From the NCBI GenBank assembly GCA_907165135.1, contig OU015568.1:12966501-13030500 (forward strand): a DNA stretch of 64,000 nt. Direction: 5' to 3'. Of this stretch, positions 32,201 through 42,200 are shown in pieces (the stretch's first letter is position 1; each line of letters begins with the position of its first letter). Both the position numbers and the translations under genes were made by a program. The DNA comes from Oikopleura dioica. Taxonomy: Eukaryota; Chordata; Appendicularia; Copelata; Oikopleuridae. Below the pieces are notes generated by a model, which saw nothing but the letters and a program-made list of their open reading frames with translations, did no database searches and was not told where the DNA came from.

Positions 32201-33464
32201 TGATCGTTGGGAAGTTATGGTTATGATATCAGCCCGGAAGAGCAATTCAACCCATATTTGAAAGTCGTTGCCGACGAGAATGAACATTTTAAATTTGAAT
32301 TCACTGCAACTTATGGCTACTTCCTTATTTCAAAAGAAAACGTCAATATGATCCGGACCAAGGATGAATACTTGCTTGTTCTCAACGAGTGGGCATTGAC
32401 TGAAGATTTGAATGAGATTCTGAAAGATGTGCAGTACATCCCGAAAATTTATGATGCCAGGCCGTTAACTGATATCGTTCACTTCAAGCTAACTCATTAT
32501 TCGTCAGGGAAAGAAGAAAGGGTTGCTTTTCCCGTAACGATTCGACGCAGGGAACTCCCGATATTACAGCTAAGAAGGTCGGATGAAATATCCGAAATGG
32601 TGACCATCGTTACTAAAACTGGACTACGACCATCATGCCTAAAGACGCTTATTTCTTCGATCCGCGAATTCTATCCGAAAGTGACGATTATCGTAGCAGA
32701 CGATTCTCCAAAATCAGAAATAAAAACTGATGAATTTCCGGGGGTCAAATATTATCTTATGCCTGAAGAAGAAGGGTTTTTCGCTGGAAGAGCTCTTGTC
32801 ATCAGTCAAGTCAGAACGCCTTATTTCATCTGGGTGGACGATGATTTCATTTTTACTGAAGATACAAAGGTAGTTTTGATGTCAATTAAATTCTTCAACA
32901 TTTTCAATAGCTCGAGAAATTCGTGGAAGTGGCTGAGGAATCGCAGTTTGATATTGTTGGAGGTCTCGTTGTCAACAAAGGAGATAAAAAAGGAGCTGAT
33001 TGGAACTCATATGACAAGATCAGCATTCAGTATTCTGCAGAAGGCAACTGCTACAAACGAGATAAGCATCAAATTCTCACGAATTTACCTGGCTTTGAAG
33101 GTAAAAAATGAAGAAAATATTTTTTCTTATTACAAACTTCGTTTTAGAGAACTGCATCGTAAACGACATTGTGAAAAACTTCTTTATCGGGAGAACTTCT
33201 ACCGCCGGGTCGATTCGAATGGATCCCAATTTCTCCCAACGAGGCCACAGAGAATTTTTCCTAGACTCGATAGGAAAGTTGCGAATAGCTTTTTGTGATT
33301 TTGTCACGGTATATCATGGGCAAGAAGAGTGCATAAAAAGTCAGCCGAATATTTATGCCGAACGAAGACATCCTCATGGAAGCAATCTTGCGAGACTTGA
33401 GCAGAGTATCGCTGAGAATTGGTTTTTCAGAAATTATTTTTCCTGTCAAACTGATTTTACTTAA
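29216..33464 (+). CDS. Beta-1,4-N-acetylgalactosaminyltransferase (B4GALNT1/2 type)
   Basis: Golgi type II glycosyltransferase. Exon 1 (29216-29279) encodes the signal anchor (ELFVNAWFFCIGILI). The stem contains DFCSCKSAP; the GT domain carries VTIVTKTGLRPSCLKTLI, VTIIVADDSPKSE, KYYLMPEEEGFFAGRALVIS, the DXD-type motif FIWVDDDFIFTEDT, FDIVGGLV, and later VKNFFIGRTS … REFFLDSIGKLRIAFC. These match B4GALNT1/2, which add GalNAc to gangliosides or glycans. Introns 32871-32911 and 33101-33147 are GT-AG; one at about 31755-31855 is less certain. Intron 1 is expanded to 2.4 kb by a transposon inserted at its donor. Confidence 0.88.
29281..29515 (+). repeat. Left long terminal inverted arm
   Basis: Starts TAGGGATGGCATACAAAAA and continues through CATCTTGTAGAGCAGAAAAT, AGGTACCTGGATTTTTAGGC and CCATTTCTGCAAAAAAATTT. 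The reverse complement of 31431-31664 matches throughout with scattered substitutions and 1-2 base indels. Confidence 0.88.
30081..30354 (+). CDS. Small membrane/secreted protein carried inside the transposon
   Basis: Two exons (intron 30148-30211, GT-AG) encoding about 69 residues. N-terminal hydrophobic segment (IVVGFIAALVILAVGFAGFM) serves as membrane anchor or signal; the rest is acidic (DLDVDGVDDDAAYRDVFD, DPDNEF). An AATAAA lies at about 30521, after a 170-bp 3' UTR. The intron, the polyadenylation signal and clean codon use suggest a real expressed gene captured by or resident in the element. Family unknown. Confidence 0.65.
30655..30948 (+). CDS. Ser/Arg-rich ORF inside the transposon
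   Basis: ATG 30655 gives about 97 residues (MRDSLKHSSSDLSIRPDQLE … RFSRSESLLGDHFF … QIIEFMNARSF). The frame is open upstream to about 30580 without an ATG, so this may be the 3' exon of a longer or captured gene. RSRSES-like phosphorylation contexts and no membrane segment. Sits between the small gene and the tandem array. Confidence 0.45.
   Translation: MRDSLKHSSSDLSIRPDQLEKRASFNRAVRFSRSESLLGDHFFLREKPLQSAVNIGEHIRRDKEKQAQSSQTSNNQTSKMETRAFKQIIEFMNARSF
31012..31430 (+). repeat. Subterminal tandem array, about seven 58-bp units
   Basis: Each unit reads GGCAAGCCCCTTAAATTCAA, then AAATCA(C/A)AAAATGGGGCTGA and GACGGCCCGAA(A/G)GGCC. Seven full copies and a partial eighth run directly into the right inverted arm. 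Each unit has an internal GGCCCGAAGGGCC palindrome. Direct tandem copies without spacers, so not a CRISPR array. Subterminal repeats are typical transposase-binding regions in hAT elements. Confidence 0.85.
31431..31664 (-). repeat. Right long terminal inverted arm
   Basis: Inverted copy of the left arm. Ends …GTATGCCATCCCTA next to the right CTCATAGG duplication. Confidence 0.88.
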
Positions 33465-33906
33465 AATATATTTCCACTCTACTCAACTTTGATTCTATCT
33501 TTCAAATAAATTATTTCAATCAAATCATTTCAATCAATGATCACCTCATCGGTAAAAATCAAAAAGCCACTAGAACGCTTCAAATATTCCTACAAAACGA
33601 GTGAGATGAACTCTACGCTTTAGAGCCCACAGCGTACATAATCTTATTTCATAATAACATCTTTTTCGCTGTGAAAATGAATGGAGGAAACACAAAAAGC
33701 GCATCGGTTTCCGACCACGATGCATTGAAGGCGTTTTCTCTTCCTTGTTTCCTATATTCCTATCTTCTCATTTTCATGATTACTTGCATTATTTGCGTGA
33801 CAACCTCAATCATTTTTCCTTGGTGACAGCGGGTATAAAATCGACAGCAAGGATTCCAAAGCTCCCAGAATTTTCGTTTTTCACTTTTCGATAAACCTGA
33901 CAACCG
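33465..33906 (+). promoter_or_regulatory. Intergenic region with TATA box for the ZP-domain gene
   Basis: 442 bp between B4GALNT and the ZP gene. TATAAAA at 33834-33840, about 70 bp before the ATG, without a spliced-leader acceptor near the start. Fits a regulated, non-operon gene with its own promoter. The rest is AT-rich with no coding stretch. Confidence 0.55.
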
Positions 33907-35601
33907 ATGAAAGTGCTTGCCTCGGTCCTCTTGGGCCTTTCGCAAGGCGAAATCGTGAACTGCACGGAAGAATATCTCAAACCCCCACTGAATTTAAATT
34001 GCTGTAATTATTAGCATAGTTCTTTAAAAAATATTTTTTCAGCCGGAGAAGCTGCTGACGGTAATAGTTGCGACACAACCACTCATCTATGCTTCACAAC
34101 GCCTGACTGCTATACTGAATACGGATGTAGACTTAAAGACAGCTGCCCTTGTGGAGCCTCTAAAGAGAACGATAGTGTTTGCATTCCTTGTTCCGATTTC
34201 CCAGTTGATCCAATACCCCCTCCATCTCTACCTATTCCAATTCCCCCCTTTGACGGTATCTTCAAAAGCTTTGACTGCACTGTAAATGGAGATTTTACGT
34301 TGAGCTTGAGAGACTCAACCGGATTTCCAAAAGGGAGACCTACGATTCTGCCTGTAAGTACTCCTTATTCACTGTTTCACTAATCAAAATAGGACAATCG
34401 GGAACTCTGCTTCATTGATCGCGACACTTCTCAAAAAGTCAAAGAATTAGCGAAGGAAAATGTAAGCTTTTTGACCCTTCTTTTTTTATAAATTCATATA
34501 AGATCATAACCGGTATTTACGGGGATGTCGGAGAATGCAAATGCCCATTTAATCGCTTTAATGAAGGACCAATTTCTTTTGACGACTGTGGCGTGTTTAA
34601 AGAATCACAGACACCCATTCAAGAAGGCGGAGACTTTTACACAGTGTGGACCTTCGGAATCGGATTCGATGATTTCTACGACCAAACTGTTAGTAGAATA
34701 GCTCTTTATATAATAATCAGAACAAACATAGTCATACAATGCTTCATACTTGAAATATCGAGGATATAGCTGGGAATTCGAGTGCAAAATCAAAACTTCT
34801 GGTGATGTTCAGGAAGCATTTTCTAGCATGGCCTGGGAACGACCTAGTGGCACTGGAGAGTATAAAGCTGAGCTTGAGTTCGACTTGAAGGTTTTTTTCG
34901 AAGGTAAGGATATCCGCCAACCTTGAAATTCCACGCTAGTAAATTTATTAGGTACCCCTGTCACAACGAACGACATCATCGAGCTCGAGGAGAACGATAA
35001 TCGAATCTTTCAATTCAATTTAGACGTAGTTAATGGTATTTATTCGAGATCACCAATTAAATTAAATACACGATTTAGCCCCTGAAAAATATATGCCATT
35101 TTACCGAAAATGCGACTTATTTTTTCATGATGCAAACGACGTGACAAGCAACCTCTTTATGCCCGAAATAATTATTGACGGATGCATAAATCCTGCATAC
35201 GCTGAAGAATTCAGAGTAGAATCCATTGACACGCCAGGAGACGCGCTCACTTGGTTCCGACCAAAAATATTCGAGGTTAGAGAGCTATTACTTTCAATAG
35301 GACAAATGTTTTCTTAAAGGAATCCAACTTTCTCCAGACAGGCGTCCTTGACTGTAAGGTTAGTGGTTGCCAAAACTTCGGTACTCTTGGATGTACTCCT
35401 GGTCCAGCTTGCGTCAGCGATTACCCTGTCATAAGAAATAATGGATCTTCAGGTATTTTTATTTTTTTAAATAAATCTTACCAATTTGTAGAAAACGTTG
35501 CGAGCGAGGAAGTTTCAGCCGTGGTAGAAATGAAAGCTTCTGGAACTCTGACCTACGAACTTTCAACACTGCTTTTATTTCCTCTTTTCTTTTTTAAGTA
35601 A
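33907..35601 (+). CDS. Secreted ZP-domain protein
   Basis: About 450-480 residues in many small exons (introns about 40-50 bp). Signal peptide (MKVLASVLLGLSQG), a Cys-rich module (CFTTPDCYTEYGCRLKDSCPC), a Pro-rich linker, then a ZP-like module: FDCTVNGDFTLSLRD …, ECKCPFNRF, SWEFECKIKTSG, FYRKCDLFFHDAND, IIIDGCINP, WFRPKIFE and LDCKVSGCQNFGTLGCTPGPAC. The C-terminus is hydrophobic (LTYELSTLLLFPLFFFK), which fits a membrane or GPI tail. ZP modules polymerise into extracellular matrices; in a larvacean, a house, egg-coat or gut matrix role is possible but inferred. Has its own TATA box. Confidence 0.75.
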
Positions 35602-35982
35602 AGGACAAACATTTGTCATAACAAGCATGTGATAAATGATTTACCACATGTAATTGCTCATCTATCATTTATTATTTAGAAACTTTCTTAGTTAATAAAT
35701 ATTCACGAAAATACTGTTTTAATAGAATTATTTCATCTTCGAACTCGTCATAATAATAATAATAACACAAATTTCTGTAACTAGGCGCTGTTTTATTCAC
35801 CTGCATGGGGAACATCTTGCTCATCACGTGGTACAGTTACAAACAATGGTCATTCTCATGCAGAAAAGAAAGTTAAAAGATGGCCAAAAGAATAAAAAAT
35901 CTCCCAACCATGGATACTTTTTGAACAGAACAGAGAACTTGGCGAGACAGAAAAAGTTGAGCTGTTGCGTTTTCTCAAAGAT
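35602..35982. other. Convergent 3' regions
   Basis: 381 bp between the stops of the ZP gene (+) and the myosin light chain gene (-). AATAAA-type signals at about 35693, and a (TAA)n tract at 35748-35763. No coding stretch. Confidence 0.45.
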
Positions 35983-36554
35983 TTACTCTTCTTCTTCGCC
36001 TTCTTCTTCTTCATCACCTTCCTCGTCGTCACCGTGGGTCATGATGTAGGCGAGGTTCTTAAAATATCGTTTCAAGATAGGCAGGAACTAAAAAAGGTTA
36101 CCTTGTAATCGAAGTTGCCGGATTCATCGATCTTGGCAGCGTCCATCATGGACTTGAGCTCTTCCTCGTTGAATCGGTCAGCCTGAGTGGTGAGGACTTC
36201 GGCGAGGTAGTCCTTGGGGATAGTGCCCTTGCCCTCGGGATCGAAAAGTTTGAAGGCGTTGCAAATGACATCCTCGGAGTCGGTTCCGTGGAGCTTGTCA
36301 GCGAGCATGGAGAGGAAGACAGTGAAGTTGATGGCAGCTGGAGCTTCAGCCATCATCTCGTCGAGCTTGGAGTTCTCGATGGACATGACACCGAGGGAAG
36401 CGTAGGTGGATCGGAGATCCTCCTTATCGATGAATCCGTCTCGGTTAGCATCGATCATGCCGAAGGCTTCCTTGAACTCCTGGATCTGGGACTGCTCGAA
36501 CTGGGAGAAGACGTTCGAGGTTCCTGCCTTCTTCTTTCCCTTCTTTGGTGCCAT
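35983..36554 (-). CDS. Myosin regulatory light chain, muscle type
   Basis: About 175 residues, two exons (intron 36059-36101). MAPKKGKKK start as in sarcomeric regulatory light chains, phosphorylation region [11 protein letters not shown]-hand 1 intact ([13 protein letters not shown]), later hands degenerate ([15 protein letters not shown]), and a strongly acidic tail ([15 protein letters not shown]) longer than in vertebrates. Binds the myosin neck and regulates motor activity. A minus-strand TATA-like TATAAG lies about 120 bp upstream, suggesting a strong tissue-specific promoter. Confidence 0.93.
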
Positions 36555-36672
36555 TTTTATTGAGTCTTGGAAAAGATAACTTAGATTTTACTTGATAGAC
36601 AATCTCTTTTCTTACCTCAGCTAGTGAATATAATCCAAACTAAACTAAAGCCAACTGACGTGTCAATCAGTA

Positions 36673-36678
36673 CTTATA
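36673..36678 (-). promoter_or_regulatory. TATA-like element upstream of the myosin light chain gene
   Basis: On the minus strand CCGTATAAGTACTG, about 120 bp before the ATG. No acceptor immediately precedes the start, so initiation from this promoter is plausible. Confidence 0.45.
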
Positions 36679-36837
36679 CGGCAGTGCATGTCTCTTTTTC
36701 ACACTCTCTTAGGGGCGGGAGATAATCCAGCCAGGGCTGTCAATTGCTCATGATTTGAGGTTCAAAGCTTGTAAAAAGGTTGAGTTTATTGCAAGAAACT
36801 ATGTACAGTAAAATTTTTATAGCGTGATTTAGGTAGC

Positions 36838-38464
36838 TTAGGTTTTCACTCGTCTTAGCTGGGACTTGTTTATTACAATCTTTACGACGTCTTCCGATGA
36901 GTCCAAGGTGCGACCGGATTTTTCCATAAACGCCTAAAGACTTGTTAAAAGGATCTCTAAAGCAGTAATATTACTGTTATATTTTCTTCGCTGTTGAGTT
37001 TCTGGTGCATGGACCGATCAAAACATGTGTGTCGCTTCTGTCGATTATTCCAAAAAAGTACCGAGGCTGAATTCAAGGTCATTTCAATTCAGGTAAACCG
37101 AACTCTTACGCATTTCTGGATGAGAAACTCGTTCGCCGATGATAAGAAACGAATAAGGATCCATACGATCATTATTCCAGTGCTTTGAATGTAAAAGTAT
37201 ATTGAACTCCCCGTTAGGCCCGTTATAGAAATTCCAAAATTTCGCATTCCAAACTTGAAAACTACCCCTTTCTGTATCCTTAGGCATTCTTATCATAACG
37301 GAAAATCCGTCATCGTCATAATGCTGAGGAGGAATAGAAACGAGAGCCGCCCAGCCGTAATCTGTCCTTACTACGCCGTTCTTGTTCGTTTTCTTTCTTT
37401 TCCATGCATCAACTATACTTATCTCTGCTTCGCAAGTTGGATACTGACAATTTGTTCGCTTAGGCCAAGGCTCAAGCCATTTCAAGACAGAGTCTTCTAC
37501 CCCCTCTATGCTACATTTTACTCCCGTTAAATCAATCGTCGTCGTTGTTGCTGCTGTTGTTGAGGTTGTCGTCGTTGTCGTCGTGGTCGTCGTTGTCGTA
37601 GAAACAGTTGTTGTAGTTGTCGTGGATATTGGAACACACGAAGTGATTCGCTCGATCTCACTTCTAGACAAAGCGCTAGGGAAAGAAGCATCCATGTGGG
37701 AAGTTTGGAGGTTCAATCCAGCCCCGACAAAGCCATCATTGCAGGTGCAAATGTAAGATGTCGGGGTATCTGTGCAGAAAGCGTTCAAATCACAAGCGTG
37801 CGTTCCTTTAGAAATATTCTTATCAATATGTTAATTTATGGTACCTTCTGCGCACTCATCAACTTCAAGCAAAGAGAATGAGATACTGTCGTGGCAACTT
37901 TGGGTGAAGGGCGCAGTTTGGGTGAGAGGACGATCATCTGGTGAGCAGTCGTCAGACCAGTAAGAGATTTTCGCACCCGTGGCGGACTGCCAATCTTGAT
38001 TTCCTTTAGACACATCCCATGCGTACGGATCATAGTCTTGAATTATGCTTATGCTCATTCCCGAGGCGGAAACCAGCTCAAGTTGTTCAATGCACATTAT
38101 ATCTTTAGCCGCATATCTGAAGGAAATCTTCTCCGCATTGTCCAAATCACCTTCGAGTTCGCCAGACATCTCTTGAACTTTCTTCCCTTGGTAATATTTC
38201 AGGTCAATCATCTGCTCTTCTCCGTCATCTAGTGTCAAAAAGAGGGATTTTCTTGCCCCCGACGCTTCAAAAACTTGATTTTGTTTATGAATTAATATTT
38301 TTCAATCGTTTTTGTGCCAAAAAATGCATCCCTTTTATCGTAAATTCATTCAAAAACATTCCTATAGGCGGGTCTCTACCCTTATCACTGCAAAGCGCCA
38401 TATTTATCGTGAAGACGCCTTCAGAAATCTTCGCCAAAGCAAGCAGCTTGTGAAGAGCTCTCAT
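36838..38464 (-). CDS. Secreted EGF / Thr-linker / CBM2-like protein
   Basis: About 465 residues. N-terminal domain (LDDGEEQMIDLKYYQGKKVQ … SYWSDDC), a calcium-binding-type EGF module (VDECAEGTHACDLNAFC … YICTCNDGFVGAG), a linker with about 30 consecutive mostly Thr residues (37550-37620), then a domain with the pattern of family-2 carbohydrate-binding modules: paired cysteine CEAEI, TDYGWAALVSIP, FQVWNAKFWNFYNGPNGEF and KHWNN…DPYSFLIIGE. CBM2 domains bind cellulose or chitin. Tunicates make cellulose, so a house/tunic role is attractive but inferred. Introns: 38274-38361 is GA-AG; others (about 37807-37844, 37041-37092, 36934-36975) are GT-AG. Confidence 0.72.
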
Positions 38465-39252
38465 GTTTTCACTTTTAAAAAATATTCTTGAAAAAAAAAC
38501 TTAAATGTTCAAAAACTGAAATGTGTTGCTTGTATTTAGGAGATTGAGTTTATGTTTGAGCACGTCGGTGAGGCGGCATTCCGGTTTTATAACCGACTTG
38601 AACTAATCCACTATTCACCAGGTGTTCTGACCGCGCGGATCCACGAGTTAAATGCGACAGAAATACATCAAGTCGTCGGGATTACCAGATTGAACTCCTG
38701 TGTTTTTTCGCTTACAACCGCAATCTTCATTACATCACCCCCAGCTTGAAAAAATAGACTCGGCCTGCATTTCATAGATTTTCTTGCTCTCTGCCCTGCA
38801 AAGAAACTCAGAACTTCCATCTTTATGCCATTTTCGGCATTAAGATACTAAGTAATTTTGTTAATTAAGCTGTGCAGATTAAAGCACCATTTATTGAGCT
38901 ACTTTGATTGGAAAATATATCCGTTTTTAACACATGTTACGATTGAAAGCGTAGTGATCAGCTGAAAAGTGTACTTCACAGCTGTTATTGCGTTATTTTT
39001 TTAAAGTTGATTTAACAAGAAACAAAATCAATTTGAAAGAAAGTTGAAATAGGTCAGTGGCAGACGTTTGGAAATCAAGTAAAGGCACATGAAGTACTAG
39101 AAGATAGAAAGCTTTGCGACTTTGAAGCGTTTATAAAACCAGGGTTCTTTTATGATACAGGTACTTTGATTTGTGTGAAAGAAAGGCTCTTGAACCAGCC
39201 AAAAGACCCTCCAAAAGAAGAAGCTTATCAATGGAATTTTAAGGTGAGGTTA
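38465..39252. other. Intergenic region with an orphan exon-like stretch
   Basis: Between the CBM2-like gene start and the LRP stop. Mostly AT-rich. On the + strand 39053-39243 is open and codon-like (WQTFGNQVKAHEVLEDRK, DFEAFIKPGFFYDTGTLI, PKDPPKEEAYQWNF), bounded by AATAG on the left and AAG/GTGAGG on the right, but has no start or neighbouring exon. Could be a stranded exon of a broken gene. Confidence 0.4.
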
Positions 39253-42200
39253 TTAATCTCTGTTCGGATCCGTTACTTCGTTTTCGATGAGGCCAGCTCG
39301 TTCGGTTGAAGATTTTGGTTCGCCCTTGTTGTTGAACTCGTGGAAGAGGGGATTGTGATTTTCAACCTTCGAGAAAATTACATAAAATTAAAGATTAACC
39401 TAAACTTACCGGTCTACTATCTTCGCCTGCGCTCCAAGCATCGTTGAAAGTAGTAGTGACTGTGTCTCCCCCAAGAACAAGCTGTGGAAGCTGCTTGTAT
39501 CGGTTTTCTCTGACCCGTTTGAGGTAAACGAGGCCTAATCCGGCGGCAATTATTACGATCGCGATTGAGACCGACGCCCAGCTCATTCCTTTATGAATTT
39601 CTGGAGTTTCATCTTGAGCAATGAGCCCATCGCAAATCTCGGAAGTCCAAACTTCCTCGTTTTCTCCACAGCTGATAACTGATTAGATAGCTGGAGATAA
39701 ATAAAATTCTACCTCAAAGTCATCGGAGAGGCACTACTATGGTCTGAGCAGACAACTCCATCCTCGCAAATTGATGGCACGTCTTCCAGTGGCTCTTCTT
39801 TAAATTGACCGGCTATTCGAACATCTAAGCAAAATTAAAGAAGGAAATAAAAAAAGAACACAGACCTTTTGTCGCCCAAGGGGCAAGTGTAATTCCGACG
39901 ATTTTAGATGCTGGAAGATTTGTTAGTGGGCGTACTTCTCCAGTTCGAGTATGTACAGTTAACATGCGGACGGCAGAGTTGCCAGATTTATCGGAGAGTG
40001 CAACGTAAAGTAAATTCTGAATAGGTTAAAATAAAAACAAATGTTTATAAATTAAAATCACCTCAAAAATGCTCATCTTTATGACTGGATTCTCGATATC
40101 ATCATGATAGTACGCCATAGAAGTGTGTTTCCCTGCGTACTTATATGTCCAGAATTTAAGAGAAGCCAGTTTTGTCGGTTTAACATGTCCAGCAGTAACA
40201 TCACAAAGTGCTTGCCAAATCGTAGATCCAGAAGCCCAGTAGATTTTACAAGAATAGGAATCTTGTACCAGAGATGTAACATTTGTTAGAGCTAGATAAA
40301 ATGTAAAGTGTAACTTTCTTCTTGTTATTTTACGAACCTTGAGTGGCTTGTTTCGAATTCGCGAATTCCTTTCTGGTAATAAAGGGAATATTGTTAACGT
40401 AGAAAACAGCTTGGCCAAACTGATCTTCAAAAACGACAATTTCGTTTCTACAAACACCGACTTCGTTCTCTCGGACGCCCGTATCCTGCATGACAACATG
40501 GATGGCTTTCAGAGATGGATTGATCTTTGCCAGTGCATTATTGGAGAATTTAATATAACCGGTCTCTGTATCGAGCGTTTCGAATCGGCGAGAGCCATCT
40601 TTGAAAGTAGAAACACTCAAGATATCGACTTCATGAAGGTAGGTAAAGGAAGTCGTGTCAGTCAGAATGTGGGAACGATCAGAGACGTCGACATCCGCCC
40701 AGAAAAGGGGCTTATCGTAATAGTCCTGAAAATATGGCATGATAATGACATCGCATATATTTTTTTACCTTTATCAGTTCTTGGAATTCACCCCGCCGAT
40801 CTGCATCTGTTCGGGCCGGTAAGTTCCACAGACCTCGGGAAATTTTCATCTTTTTCCCAATAAGGATTGAGTTCGTTCTTTTCAAATCTGTAGCCACATG
40901 ACGTAAGGGTACAACATCATCTGGCAACGAGAATGGAAGTACTCCTCCCAAGTATGCAACTTCGTTGAAAACTTCGTGCACCGTTACTTGGTCGTGATTT
41001 TCCAGTCGCTCAGGATTGACCATGACCACATTCATTTCTGTTTCAGAAAATACAAGAATCTCGAATCCAGCATCTCCGTCTTTTCCGCGGCAGAGTCGGG
41101 GCGGATCCAGTGGCTCCATGCTAGCCGAATACTGGAGAATCGAATCGTAGCCGGTGTGGCAGCCGCATTTAACTGATTTTTCGCCGTTCTAGTTATTGTC
41201 AGGGGTTTGAAAAAGTGGAAGAACGCGGGAAGAAAATGCGCGCGGGCGCCGCGCTTTCTTCTCCGCCGCGGAAGAAGGCGCGAAATTCTTTAAAAAAGGG
41301 GAAGAAAAACTTCTTCCCGCCTTCTTCTCGCGGCGGAAGAAGATTTTTTACACCGCGTTCAGGGGCGGGCCGCGCGTACCAAATTGTGTTAGACTTCCTT
41401 AACTGGAAATCATGCAAATAACTAAGAGTTTTTTTTGATGGTTCGATATCTAAGAAGCTCTAAGGAAATGGCTCTTTTCGTAAAATTAAAATTTGAATGG
41501 TATGATTACTAATCATTGATTAGGGATTCTCACGGGAAAACAAATTGTACTCAATTTTCTTGAAACTTTCAATCTAGATGTATTTTTTCCGCTGATTTCA
41601 AAATGCAAAAATCAAATGATTTTCACAATTGTGAAATTCTGAGTAAGTGGCAATTTATAGCCGATAAGGTCGCTTGGTGGTAAGCCCTAGTATTTCGTTT
41701 GTTTTGGAAGTAATCCTTGACTATGACTCGGCTAATTCTTAGCAAACGGTTAGCTTACCACTACCGGGAACTTTTTTGTTAGGATCACCCGCCGTTATTT
41801 GTGACAGATTTCCTACAGTAGGCTGCTCTTGTGGCACTTTCGTCAAATTTGCCTCCTGTGGCACTGCCTCTACGGTGGTCTACAACAACGGGCGCAAGTA
41901 CCACAAGACCACCCGTGACTTCAGCTCTAATTCGGGCTCAAAGTAGAATTTGTGCAAATCAAACCATTTCATGAAAGAACCACTTTAAAGAAATCGAACC
42001 ATCCAAAAAAGTCCTTATATTTGCATGACATCCAACTGAAAATAAAGTGGGCCGAGGCGCGCTCACTCACCGGGGTTGAATTGAAAGAGGGCTGGGCGTA
42101 CGAGAGCTCGAATACACCGCTCACCCCGCGCCAACCCTTTTTCTTCTCGCCCCGGAAGAATATCGCACCTTCTTCTGCGGCGGGGAAGAAGGCGGGGCGC

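Noticed and set aside
33760-33945. Minus-strand ORF overlapping the ZP gene start
   Set aside because: Covers the TATA box and first exon of the ZP gene; no supporting features.
37508-37756. Val-rich ORF on the + strand
   Set aside because: It is the antisense of the Thr linker codons of the CBM2-like gene.
38552-38749. Possible small + strand gene
   Set aside because: No splice signals, no recognisable protein, and codon use like non-coding DNA.
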